Positions 25,378 through 34,169 of a stretch of DNA of 64,000 nt are shown here, piece by piece. Made by a program: the position numbers and the translations under genes. This DNA comes from Butyrivibrio sp. (lineage in GTDB: Bacteria > Bacillota > Clostridia > Lachnospirales > Lachnospiraceae): NCBI GenBank assembly GCA_016297265.1, contig JAEDHB010000001.1:186001-250000 (forward strand), read 5' to 3'. The notes below the pieces were generated by a model, which was not told the DNA's origin, searched no databases, and was given only the letters and a program-made list of their open reading frames with translations. Numbering within the stretch: the first letter of the stretch is position 1; each line of letters starts with the position of its first letter.

Positions 25378-26103
25378 TTATCTGTTTCTGCTTCTCAGCT
25401 TTCTTTCTTCTTCAAATATGTACCGAACAAGAACATCTCTTATTGTATTTTTCATATTGATGAATTCAATTCTGTGTTCATAGCTTCCCGGCTTATCAAG
25501 CGAAAAGGACATTACAACCTTTGCCGGCAGCACAAAATCATATATTTTTTTGTCAACTGAAACCGAAAGTTTCACCAGAACGACATGACCTTTTTCAACC
25601 AAATTTCTTCCTATGTATCTCATGCCGCCGCCGCTGATGTCCAGTGTCTCACCCGGAAAATATACGGAATTGTTAATCATTTCCTCCGTAAGCTCCTGAC
25701 CGTTCAGCAATGCCTCACCCATTAAATCAGGAATCTGACAATACTCTATCGACACATTCTTTTCCAGGCGGTAATACTGCCTTCTCTGCTGCTTTGTCAG
25801 CGGAGTGACAAAATCAATTTCCATTGAATACACATTACCGGTTTTGTATCTCTCAACAACAACTATTCTGCTGTGATATATTCCCTTTGACGCATAGAAA
25901 AAAGCATCATATTCAACACCCTTTGACAGCGGAACTAGCCTTCCCTGAGTGAACGGCATTGCAATTCTGATTCTTTCGCCCCTGCTCATGTCAAGTACCT
26001 GGCTAGCATATACATTCGGCTCTATTCCGTCGTTTTTCTGTGTTGAGTTCAAAATATTTTTTATGTCAATTTTATCGCCTTCTGACAGTATTTTATTTAC
26101 CAT
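25378..26103 (-). CDS. PilZ-domain flagellar brake protein (YcgR/YpfA type)
   Basis: YcgR-type proteins slow the motor when they bind cyclic di-GMP. From ATG 26103 (AGGAGG 9 bases upstream) the product has 241 residues: an N-terminal YcgR-N/PilZN domain (about 1-95) and a C-terminal PilZ domain with both binding motifs, RQYYR (RxxxR) and DISGGG (DxSxxG). Its place between flhG and cheB supports a motor-linked role. Binding is predicted from intact motifs. Confidence 0.9.
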   Translation of the reverse strand: MVNKILSEGDKIDIKNILNSTQKNDGIEPNVYASQVLDMSRGERIRIAMPFTQGRLVPLSKGVEYDAFFYASKGIYHSRIVVVERYKTGNVYSMEIDFVTPLTKQQRRQYYRLEKNVSIEYCQIPDLMGEALLNGQELTEEMINNSVYFPGETLDISGGGMRYIGRNLVEKGHVVLVKLSVSVDKKIYDFVLPAKVVMSFSLDKPGSYEHRIEFINMKNTIRDVLVRYIFEEERKLRSRNR

Positions 26104-26152
26104 CAATAAAATCCTCCTAACCATTCATCATACAGCAAAGATGCGAGGATTT

Positions 26153-27028
26153 CTATCTCATTCCAAACACTCTGCCAAAAAATCTTGAAACTCCTTTTTT
26201 CTGATGCGGCACATCGGTTTCACCCTTAACCATTCTACCGCAAATTCTCTCAAAAGCTTTTGCTGAAGCTGCTGACGGATATGCGATACTTACCGGTTTC
26301 TGTTTCATAACAGCCTTGGTAATCGTACTGTCAAAAGGCACGGCACCAATATAGTGCAACTTTATGTTTAAAAATTTTTCTACAACAACGGAGAGTTTTT
26401 CAAAAATACCCCTGCTCTCGTTTACGGACGAAACCCTGTTGGAAATCACCATTATTTTGGTTGCATTGCGGTCAAAATCCCTGTGCATTGCAAGTGCTTT
26501 GATAAGTGCATAGGAATCCGTTATTGATGTAGGTTCCGGAGTGGTAACAAGCAGAACCTCCGGACTTGCAACCACAAATTCCAGAACGGACTGCGATATT
26601 CCCGCACCTGTATCAATAATAATTACATCCGCCAGATTCTCAAGCTCTGACATTTTGTATACCAGTCTTTTTATCTGCTCTGCATCCAGATTAACAAGGC
26701 GTGCAACACCGGAACCGCCGGACACAAACATCACGCCCTCCGGTCCTTCCATAATGATATCCTTAAGTTCCTTACCTCTGAACATCAAATCAGCCAGCGT
26801 ATATTTCGGTATAACGCCAAACATAACTTCAATATTGGCAAGCCCAAAATCCGCGTCAAAAATAATAACTCTTTTGCCCTGCTTCCTGAATTGCAGCGCA
26901 AGATTAATTGACACGCTGGATTTGCCGACACCGCCCTTGCCACTTGTTACCGTAATAATTCTGGCATTGGAAGTATTAATCTGATTCTGCTGTTTTATTA
27001 TTGTTCTTAGTCTTTCGGCCTGATCCAT
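26153..27028 (-). CDS. flhG: Flagellar number/placement ATPase FlhG (YlxH, MinD-like)
   Basis: FlhG is a ParA/MinD-type ATPase that works with FlhF to set flagellar number and position. The 291-residue protein has the deviant Walker A TSGKGGVGKSSVSINLA, the switch DADFGLANIEVMFG and DTGAGIS. An N-terminal segment with LRTIIKQQN is of the kind that activates FlhF GTPase. GGAGG precedes ATG 27028. A C-terminal basic tail may bind the membrane. Confidence 0.95.
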   Translation of the reverse strand: MDQAERLRTIIKQQNQINTSNARIITVTSGKGGVGKSSVSINLALQFRKQGKRVIIFDADFGLANIEVMFGVIPKYTLADLMFRGKELKDIIMEGPEGVMFVSGGSGVARLVNLDAEQIKRLVYKMSELENLADVIIIDTGAGISQSVLEFVVASPEVLLVTTPEPTSITDSYALIKALAMHRDFDRNATKIMVISNRVSSVNESRGIFEKLSVVVEKFLNIKLHYIGAVPFDSTITKAVMKQKPVSIAYPSAASAKAFERICGRMVKGETDVPHQKKGVSRFFGRVFGMR

Positions 27029-27043
27029 CAATTACCTCCAAAA

Positions 27044-28285
27044 CTATTCTCCGCCCAGGAGATTCTTTGCCAGTTTCTGCACATCTGCACACTCAATATC
27101 ATCAGGCACATTCTGTCCGTAGGTAGTGTATGATAATTGTGCATTTGTATACATTCTGATATTCAAAATATTACCTAAAGAGCTGGTTTCGTCAAGCTTA
27201 GTAAACAAAAGTCTGTAGTTCTCCAACTCCTTATATGCATCACAAATTTCAATAACATCCTTATATTTTGTGGTCACACTGATAACAAGGAAAACAACAA
27301 TATCCAAATCAAAATCAGCCTTTTTCACAAGATTGATCATCTCAATAATTTCATCGCGTTGTTCCTTATTCTTGTGTGATCTTCCTGCTGTATCTATGAA
27401 AAGATATTCGTAATTCTCAAAATCTTTAATAGCCCCTTCCATCTCCGATGGTGCATATACAACATTGACAGGTACATCAAGTATTCCTGCGTATGTATTA
27501 AGCTGTTCAACGGCTGCGATTCGGTAAGTATCAGCCGTAACCATTGCAATTTTCTTCTTACGGTTGAGTTTAAAATCCGACGCAAGCTTTGCAATTGTGG
27601 TAGTTTTACCAACACCTGTAGGTCCGATGAAAAATACTGCCTTCCTTCTTCCGTCGTCCTCAAGAACTGCAGGTTCTCCCAGCTTAAGGATAATCTTCTG
27701 ATATACTGAAGCCAGAATGCTGTCCAGATTGGATTCTTTTTTGAGAGAATTCTCAATATCGTTAATTATGAGATTGGCATATTTCTCGTCAACTTCATTT
27801 TCCAAAAGCTTATTATAGATAAGTTTAAGGGATTTGAAATTTGCGCTGTTCTCATTCTTTGTTTTGTTATCATCCTCTGCAGAAGCTGCTTTTTCCGATA
27901 TTTCTTCCTTAACCATCTGGTTTTTCAGCATGTCATGCAGGCTGTCGAGTTTCTTCTCAATAGTCTCCGCAGGGCGCGCTGTTGTTTTGCCATTGACAGC
28001 ATCGATGGTGGGTTCATCCGCCTTAAGGTCTATTTTACTGTTGACATCGCCACTCTGTTTTTCAGAAGAATTGCTAAAAGAAGGCTTCTTTGCATTGACA
28101 TTTGAAGCAAATTCTTTTTCCTCCAAAGCCGCAGTAATCTCCACATAGTCTTTTTTGAAAAGTCTTGCAAGACCGCGTTGCTTCATTGTTCTGACATTAA
28201 GAACAACGGCTGTTGGTCCCAAATCTTCTTTTGCCTTAATAATGGCCTCCGTATCCGAATTTCCGGTGTACTTTTTTACTATCAT
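27044..28285 (-). CDS. flhF: Flagellar GTPase FlhF (SRP family)
   Basis: FlhF marks the site of flagellum assembly. The 413-residue protein has an N-terminal basic/B domain (MIVKKYTGNSDTEAIIKAKEDLG) and a variable linker (about 75-150). The NG domain shows G1 FIGPTGVGKTTTIAKLA, G2 DTYRIAAVEQL, G3 DTAGRSHK and G4 FTKLDET. It lies between flhA and flhG, the common order. Confidence 0.96.
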   Translation of the reverse strand: MIVKKYTGNSDTEAIIKAKEDLGPTAVVLNVRTMKQRGLARLFKKDYVEITAALEEKEFASNVNAKKPSFSNSSEKQSGDVNSKIDLKADEPTIDAVNGKTTARPAETIEKKLDSLHDMLKNQMVKEEISEKAASAEDDNKTKNENSANFKSLKLIYNKLLENEVDEKYANLIINDIENSLKKESNLDSILASVYQKIILKLGEPAVLEDDGRRKAVFFIGPTGVGKTTTIAKLASDFKLNRKKKIAMVTADTYRIAAVEQLNTYAGILDVPVNVVYAPSEMEGAIKDFENYEYLFIDTAGRSHKNKEQRDEIIEMINLVKKADFDLDIVVFLVISVTTKYKDVIEICDAYKELENYRLLFTKLDETSSLGNILNIRMYTNAQLSYTTYGQNVPDDIECADVQKLAKNLLGGE

Positions 28286-28286
28286 T

Positions 28287-30326
28287 TTATGCTGTCACCA
28301 TCCCTACTGATTGTAATTCAACATCTGATTCCACTTCGTTGTATGAAATAACAACTAAATCCTTAATGTAGTCACTTGTAAGTCGTTTAAAATATATTCT
28401 GACGATAGGGGAAGTGATAACAATCGGCATTCTTCCCATATCTTCTATTTTCTTAATTTCTTCCTTCGTTGATTCAACGATTCCCTTGATTCTGTCCGGA
28501 GCAAGATTTAAGTAAGCCCCCTGCTCGGTCTGTTTAACAGAATTCATGATTTCCTGCTCCACTGAAGGGTCTACGGTGATTACGCTGTTCGTGTCATTTC
28601 CCGCAAAGAACTTGTTGGAAATTGCACGTTTAAGGCTCTGCCTTGCATATTCCGTGAGAATATCCGTATCTCTTGTATTGCCCGCATGGTCGGCAAGGGT
28701 TTCAAAAATAGTAAGCAAATCCCTTATTGAAATGCCTTCCTCTAAAAGGTTCTGCAATACCTTCTGAATCTCACCAACACTCATAAGCTTCGGTACAAGC
28801 TCGTCCACAAGGGTAGAATTGTTTTCCTTGAGGTTGTTGATAAGTGTCTGTGTATCCTGTCTGGTAAGAAGCTCTGCAATATGAGCTTTGATAACTTCCG
28901 TAAGGTGTGTGGCAATAATTGAAGGAGGATCTACAACAGTGTAGCCAAGGGATTCTGCCCTCTCGCGCTGATTCTCCGTAATCCAAATGGCCGGCAGATG
29001 GAAGGATGGTTCAAAGGTAGGAATACCCGAAATCTCCTCCTCAACAAAGCCCGGATTCATTGCCATATAGTGGTCGAAAAGAATTTCTCCTTCACTGACC
29101 TGAATACCCTTTATTTTGATAATATACTGATTAGGATTGAGCTGTATATTATCTCTCAATCGGATAATCGGAACAACTGTACCAAGTTCCAAAGCAACCT
29201 GCCGTCGTATCATAACAACACGGTCCAGCAAATCGCCACCCTGATTGACATCCGCTAATGGTATTATACCATAACCAAATTCAAGTTCAATGGGGTCAAC
29301 CTGTAACAGTGAAATAACATTTTCCGGTTTTCGGATTTCCTGCGCTTCCGCAACACTTTCCTCCGTCTCCGTCTCAATACTCTCCACTGTTTTCTGTTTG
29401 TCGATAATGTTTCCGGCGATAAACAAAGCAATACCAAGCAATGCAAAAACCACCACCGGCAAAGGCGTTACAATACCCAGTCCGGCAAGAACAATACCGA
29501 CAATTTTGAGTACTTTTCCGTTGTTAAACAACGTGCCGACAAGTTCGTCCGGAAGCTGTGTTTCCTTAGATGCCTTGGTAACAATAACACCGGTTGCAAG
29601 GGATATCATAAGCGAAGGAATCTGGCTTACAAGACCGTCACCGATTGTGAGAAGCGCATACTTGTTAAGGGCTTCCTGAATTGGCATTCCTCCATTGAGC
29701 ATTCCCATTGCGATACCGCCCACCAGGTTGATTACCGTAATAAAAAGACCTGCAGTCGCATCTCCTTTTACATACTTGGTAGCACCGTCCATGGCACCGA
29801 AGAAGGAAGATTCCTGCTGCAGCTTAGCTCTTCTTTCCATTGCCTCTTTATCGGTTATTGCCCCGGTATTCAAATCGGCATCAATAGCCATCTGTTTACC
29901 CGGCATAGCATCCAGTGTAAAACGTGCAGTTACCTCAGATACACGTTCAGTACCTTTGTTGATAACCATAAACTGAACAATCATCAGAATCAGGAAAACA
30001 ATGAATCCGATAATCATATTGTTGCCGCCGACGAACTGTCCGAAGGCTTCAACTACCTTACCGGGATTACCTGTTTTCAGAATAAGCTTGGTAGATGATA
30101 CATTCAACGAAATTCTAAATATTGTGGTAAACAAAAGAATGGTTGGAAAGGACTGCATATCCAGCACATCTTTTGAATATAACGATGTAAAAAGAACAAT
30201 CATAGCAATTGCCATATTGATGGCAAGAAAAACATTAAGGAGACCTGATGGGACAGAAATAAAAAGAGAAATAATTGCTGTTAATAGGTATATTCCAACA
30301 AACAAGTCATTCTTTTTAAGTTTCAT
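28287..30326 (-). CDS. flhA: Flagellar export apparatus protein FlhA
   Basis: FlhA is the large export-gate protein, using proton motive force and docking chaperone-substrate complexes. The 679-residue protein has eight predicted membrane helices in about residues 8-310. The FHIPEP region is MQSFPTILLFTTIFRISLNVSSTKLIL, followed by ARFTLDAMPGKQMAIDADLNTG. A long cytoplasmic domain completes it. It follows flhB and is full length. Confidence 0.97.
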   Translation of the reverse strand: MKLKKNDLFVGIYLLTAIISLFISVPSGLLNVFLAINMAIAMIVLFTSLYSKDVLDMQSFPTILLFTTIFRISLNVSSTKLILKTGNPGKVVEAFGQFVGGNNMIIGFIVFLILMIVQFMVINKGTERVSEVTARFTLDAMPGKQMAIDADLNTGAITDKEAMERRAKLQQESSFFGAMDGATKYVKGDATAGLFITVINLVGGIAMGMLNGGMPIQEALNKYALLTIGDGLVSQIPSLMISLATGVIVTKASKETQLPDELVGTLFNNGKVLKIVGIVLAGLGIVTPLPVVVFALLGIALFIAGNIIDKQKTVESIETETEESVAEAQEIRKPENVISLLQVDPIELEFGYGIIPLADVNQGGDLLDRVVMIRRQVALELGTVVPIIRLRDNIQLNPNQYIIKIKGIQVSEGEILFDHYMAMNPGFVEEEISGIPTFEPSFHLPAIWITENQRERAESLGYTVVDPPSIIATHLTEVIKAHIAELLTRQDTQTLINNLKENNSTLVDELVPKLMSVGEIQKVLQNLLEEGISIRDLLTIFETLADHAGNTRDTDILTEYARQSLKRAISNKFFAGNDTNSVITVDPSVEQEIMNSVKQTEQGAYLNLAPDRIKGIVESTKEEIKKIEDMGRMPIVITSPIVRIYFKRLTSDYIKDLVVISYNEVESDVELQSVGMVTA

Positions 30327-30347
30327 ATCTCAATCTCCTTTCGTAAA

Positions 30348-31463
30348 TTATATTTTGTTCTTAAGCTTCCAGACAAAAGCCAGAACTTCCGCAACTGCCT
30401 GGTACAATTCCTGCGGAATCTCTGCATCAATATCCACATTATAGTAAAGCATTCTGGCCAAAGGTTTGTTTTCAACAATCTCGACCTCACACTCTTTTGC
30501 CTTTTCTTTTATCTTAAGAGCAAGATAATCCTCGCCCTTCGCCACAACCACCGGTGCTCTGCCCGATTCCGGCTCATATTTAAGTGCCGCCGCAAAATGC
30601 GTAGGGTTGGTGATAACAACGTCCGCCTCAGGGATGGCACTCATCATTCTTCTTCTGGAAGCTTCCATCATCTTTTGACGCTGTTTGCTCTTAATCTCAG
30701 GCTTACCTTCGGTATCCTTCATCTCATCTTTGATTTCCTGTTTGGTCATCTTCATATCATCTTTAAATTTGAATTTCTCGTAGATATAATCAACAACACC
30801 AATAATAAGATAAATTATGCTGATATTTATCCCCATACCGAAAATCATATCGCCCATATTCACTATTGCTGCCTTAAGGGATATGTCGTAAACATTAAAA
30901 ATAATACCCATCTGTTTTTTGAGTTTATTATATGCAACCAAAACACAGAGCCCGACAATCGCAATCTGTTTAATCAGCTGAACAAGGGTCTTTGTGCTGA
31001 ATATTCTTTTGACACCATTGACCGGATTGAACTTATTAAACTTAGGTTTTAACGGCTCACCCGTCGGCTTCCACTTAACCTGAACAATCTCCACAACAAA
31101 AGCAATCAGTACCGCCGCCACAAAAATAGGTATAAGCAAAATAAGAATCGACTTAATACCATTGTTCAGCGTTTCCTTGATGAAAACCTCAGGAACATTC
31201 TGCTCCAGCTTGTTGGCTCCCACATCCTGAATCAGCATGTACGTAGAATTGAACTTATCTATAAATTTGGCACCAAGAGTGCCCGAATACACTTTCAAAA
31301 TAATAAAAAATGCCAATAAGGACACAGCTCCTGTGAGATCTCTGCTCTTCGCAACCTGTCCTTTTTTACGCGCATCGTTTAATTTTTTCGGTGTGGCCGC
31401 CTCGGTCTTCTGTCCACCCGGACCATCCTTATTTGCGAAGAACTGCAGGTCGTATCTGATCAT
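30348..31463 (-). CDS. flhB: Flagellar export switch protein FlhB
   Basis: FlhB switches export from hook to filament substrates through self-cleavage. The 371-residue protein has the N-terminal GGQKTEAATPKKLNDARKKGQV motif, four membrane helices and the cleavage site Asn286-Pro-Thr-His in VVITNPTHFAAAL. The start codon overlaps the fliR stop (ATGA type), so the two are coupled. FlhB and FliR are separate here, unlike some clostridia where they are fused. Confidence 0.97.
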   Translation of the reverse strand: MIRYDLQFFANKDGPGGQKTEAATPKKLNDARKKGQVAKSRDLTGAVSLLAFFIILKVYSGTLGAKFIDKFNSTYMLIQDVGANKLEQNVPEVFIKETLNNGIKSILILLIPIFVAAVLIAFVVEIVQVKWKPTGEPLKPKFNKFNPVNGVKRIFSTKTLVQLIKQIAIVGLCVLVAYNKLKKQMGIIFNVYDISLKAAIVNMGDMIFGMGINISIIYLIIGVVDYIYEKFKFKDDMKMTKQEIKDEMKDTEGKPEIKSKQRQKMMEASRRRMMSAIPEADVVITNPTHFAAALKYEPESGRAPVVVAKGEDYLALKIKEKAKECEVEIVENKPLARMLYYNVDIDAEIPQELYQAVAEVLAFVWKLKNKI

Positions 31464-32236
31464 ACCAAACCTCCCGCGATGCCCTTAACAGCATTCTTCA
31501 TCATTTCCATAATAAAGTTGGATATCACCGGAAGCAGGGACACTGTCAAAACCATTACAAGCAGTCCGACAAGCACCTTAATCTGAATACCGATTGCAAA
31601 CATATTAAGCTGCGCTGCCACCTTCGTAAGCACACCCAGAATGGCATTTGTAAGCATAATAGCCACAAACACCGGTAAGGATATTCTAAAGCCAATTATC
31701 AGATAATCGGCAATAACCTTCAAAAATGAATCATACAAAGTCAGGTTGACCGTCACCGAATTAATCGAAATAATTGAGTACGAATCAACAATCGCCGAAA
31801 CAAGAAACTGGTACAGGCCGGAAACCATCATAAGCAGAAAAACAGTGTAATAATACAGATTACCGGTAACACTAACCTGTTCCTTCTGGTTCGGGTCATA
31901 CATATTAGCCATGGAAAAGCCAATATTAACATCTATATTATGACCGGCAAAAGCAATAACTCTGCTGCACACCGTGCATACAAAGCCCAAAAGCAAGCCG
32001 ACTATACTCTCTTTTAAAATAATAATTGCAAAATCAATCACGCTGGAATATTCCAAAGCTCTGTCCGGCACAAGAGTGTAAATAATGGCAGAAATGAAAA
32101 ATGCCAAACCCAATTTGGTTCTCTGAGGTACCCCTCCTAAACCAAAAAAAGGTGCTGTATATATAAAGCTAGCCACTCTAACCAGAATCAAAAGAAAGAC
32201 TTCCCAGTAATTGATTGCTACTTCATAATTGAACAT
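31460..32236 (-). CDS. fliR: Flagellar export protein FliR
   Basis: FliR, with FliP and FliQ, forms the export gate core. The 258-residue protein is very hydrophobic, with about six to eight helices. Conserved stretches are ILVRVASFIYTAPFFG near the start and LLLGFVCTVCSRVIAFAGHNID in the middle. Gene order fliP-fliQ-fliR-flhB-flhA is the standard one. Confidence 0.95.
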   Translation of the reverse strand: MFNYEVAINYWEVFLLILVRVASFIYTAPFFGLGGVPQRTKLGLAFFISAIIYTLVPDRALEYSSVIDFAIIILKESIVGLLLGFVCTVCSRVIAFAGHNIDVNIGFSMANMYDPNQKEQVSVTGNLYYYTVFLLMMVSGLYQFLVSAIVDSYSIISINSVTVNLTLYDSFLKVIADYLIIGFRISLPVFVAIMLTNAILGVLTKVAAQLNMFAIGIQIKVLVGLLVMVLTVSLLPVISNFIMEMMKNAVKGIAGGLV

Positions 32237-32262
32237 ACAAGCACCCGCCTATTCAGACTGTA

Positions 32263-32532
32263 TCATTTAATATATGCATTAAAGTTCGACCATAACTCGG
32301 TAACATAATCAGTCAGGTTGGTCATAATCCAGGAACCGAAAATTATTATTCCAAAAAATACTGCAATTATCTTTGGAACAAAAGTAAGAGTCTGTTCCTG
32401 TATTGATGTAATTGTCTGAAAAATACTGATTACCAGACCAACTACAAGCGATATAAGAAGTAATGGCGCTGAACACTCAATGATCAGGAATAATGCACGT
32501 CTTGTAATGTCAATGACTTGATCCTGTGACAT
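32263..32532 (-). CDS. fliQ: Flagellar export protein FliQ
   Basis: The 89-residue protein has two membrane helices (about 15-40 and 52-75), with the conserved LLISLVVGLVISIFQTITSIQEQTLTFVPKI pattern of FliQ. It lies between fliP and fliR with short gaps. A GGAG-type site precedes the ATG. Confidence 0.95.
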   Translation of the reverse strand: MSQDQVIDITRRALFLIIECSAPLLLISLVVGLVISIFQTITSIQEQTLTFVPKIIAVFFGIIIFGSWIMTNLTDYVTELWSNFNAYIK

Positions 32533-32552
32533 TTAACCACAACTCCTTTCCG

Positions 32553-33368
32553 TCAGTAAAAGGTTTTAACAACATTTCCGATGATAAGATTCCATCCATC
32601 CGCCAGAATGAACAAAAGAATCTTGAAAGGCATTGAAATTGTTGTCGGCGGCAGCATCATCATACCCATGGACATCAGGGCTGACGCAACCACCATATCT
32701 ATAACAATAAATGGAATATAAATCAAAAATCCTATAATAAATGCAGTTCTTAATTCACTCACAATAAAGCTCGGAATAAGAATATTGGTAGGAATATCAT
32801 TCATATTCTCGACGTCTTCGATATTAGCAATATTAAGGAACAATTTAATATCCTTAGTATTGGTTTGTTCAAACATAAATTCTCTTATTGGCTCAATGCC
32901 GACATTATAGGCCTCTTCTGCCGTAATCTCATTCTGTGACAATGGCTTAATGGCTTCGTTATACACCTTGGTAAACGTTGGTGCCATAATAAAGAATGTC
33001 AGAAACAAAGACAATCCGATGAGCACCTGATTAGGTGGTGCCGATTGCGTTCCCAGAGCATTCCTCGTAAAATGCATTACAATAACAAGTCTTGTGAAAG
33101 ATGTAAGCATAATAAGAATGGAAGGTGCCAAAGCAATTACAGTTAATACTAATACAATCTGTAAAACACTTGCCAGGTCACTTCCATTTCCCGCTGTTAT
33201 TCCAATTGTGAACTTGTTTGACTCATCTGTAGATGTTTCTGAAACCACTTCAACATCTGAAGCATATACCTCTTTGGAAGATACTGAAGCAATAAGAAAA
33301 ACAAATGCAGTCAAAATAGAAATCTTAATCAAGAGTGAGAAAATCTTACTCTTCTTTTTCTTCTTCAT
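32553..33368 (-). CDS. fliP: Flagellar export protein FliP
   Basis: FliP is the main ring protein of the export gate. From the chosen ATG at 33368 the protein has 271 residues: a Lys-rich start and cleavable-looking signal helix (about 8-30), a short loop, then helices with PSILIMLTSFTRLVIVMHFTRNALG and a C-terminal ALMSMGMMMLPP motif. An ATG at 33419 would extend it upstream without a good site. The start overlaps the fliO end by 23 bases, with AAGGA upstream. Confidence 0.95.
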   Translation of the reverse strand: MKKKKKSKIFSLLIKISILTAFVFLIASVSSKEVYASDVEVVSETSTDESNKFTIGITAGNGSDLASVLQIVLVLTVIALAPSILIMLTSFTRLVIVMHFTRNALGTQSAPPNQVLIGLSLFLTFFIMAPTFTKVYNEAIKPLSQNEITAEEAYNVGIEPIREFMFEQTNTKDIKLFLNIANIEDVENMNDIPTNILIPSFIVSELRTAFIIGFLIYIPFIVIDMVVASALMSMGMMMLPPTTISMPFKILLFILADGWNLIIGNVVKTFY

Positions 33369-33741
33369 CTTCAGACACATCCTTATGGTTAACTTTGAAT
33401 CTGCTGAAAACAGAGCCAAAGCTTTCCTGTTTTTCCGCCGGTTTTTCCATTGGTTCTTCTATAATCAGACTTTCTTCGTTAATCTCGCCAATAGTAGTCA
33501 CAGAATCCCTGCATATTGCAATCAGAAAACATTTGTCACCAACCTTAACAATCTCCAGACTCTTATTATTGGCAAGTCTCGTACCTTCCAAAACCTGAAT
33601 ATTTCCCCTGCTCATATGTTTTCTCTGATATGAGCCAATCCAACGTGTTGTAAAATATGTCACTGCCAGCACAAATACAAATATGAGAGCAACAACAATC
33701 AAGTCAATTATTGGATTCTTAGTTGAAAATAATAATATCAT
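33346..33741 (-). CDS. fliO: Flagellar biosynthetic protein FliO
   Basis: FliO stabilises FliP during gate assembly. The 131-residue product has one N-terminal membrane helix (about 10-32) and a small beta domain with GNIQVLEGTRLANNKSLEIVKVGDKCFLIAI, typical of FliO/FliZ. The tail is acidic. It sits directly before fliP and directly after cheY, 1 base away. Confidence 0.85.
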   Translation of the reverse strand: MILLFSTKNPIIDLIVVALIFVFVLAVTYFTTRWIGSYQRKHMSRGNIQVLEGTRLANNKSLEIVKVGDKCFLIAICRDSVTTIGEINEESLIIEEPMEKPAEKQESFGSVFSRFKVNHKDVSEDEEEKEE

Positions 33742-33742
33742 C

Positions 33743-34105
33743 TTATCCTACGACTTTTCTTACAGCTTCCAAAACTCTGTCTGCCTGGAAAGGCTTAACG
33801 ATAAAGTCCTTAGCTCCTGACTGAATTGATTCAATAACCATTGCCTGCTGGCCCATCGCTGAGCACATAATTACAGATGCGCCGGCATCAGCCTCCTTAA
33901 TTTTCTTAAGAGCCTGAATACCATCCATCTCCGGCATTGTAATATCCATAAGCACAAGATCCGGCTTCAATTCTCCATATTTTTCAACGGCCTTTGCCCC
34001 ATTCTCAGCCTCTCCGACAACGGTGTAGCCATTTTTTGAAAGAATGTCTTTGATCATCATTCTCATAAATGCTGCATCATCACAAATCAGTATATTTTTT
34101 GCCAT
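33743..34105 (-). CDS. cheY: Chemotaxis response regulator CheY
   Basis: CheY-P binds the motor switch. From ATG 34105 (AAAGGAG 10 bases upstream) the single receiver domain has 120 residues, with acidic Asp9/Asp10, phospho-acceptor Asp54 in LVLMDITMPEMDG, Ser near 82 (MCSAMGQ) and KPF near 103. There is no output domain. Its position between fliY and fliO matches the Bacillus operon. Confidence 0.96.
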   Translation of the reverse strand: MAKNILICDDAAFMRMMIKDILSKNGYTVVGEAENGAKAVEKYGELKPDLVLMDITMPEMDGIQALKKIKEADAGASVIMCSAMGQQAMVIESIQSGAKDFIVKPFQADRVLEAVRKVVG

Positions 34106-34169
34106 AATTATTATCTCCTTTATGATACTAGTTTTATTATACAATAAAAAACTAAATTTTCCTACTCCT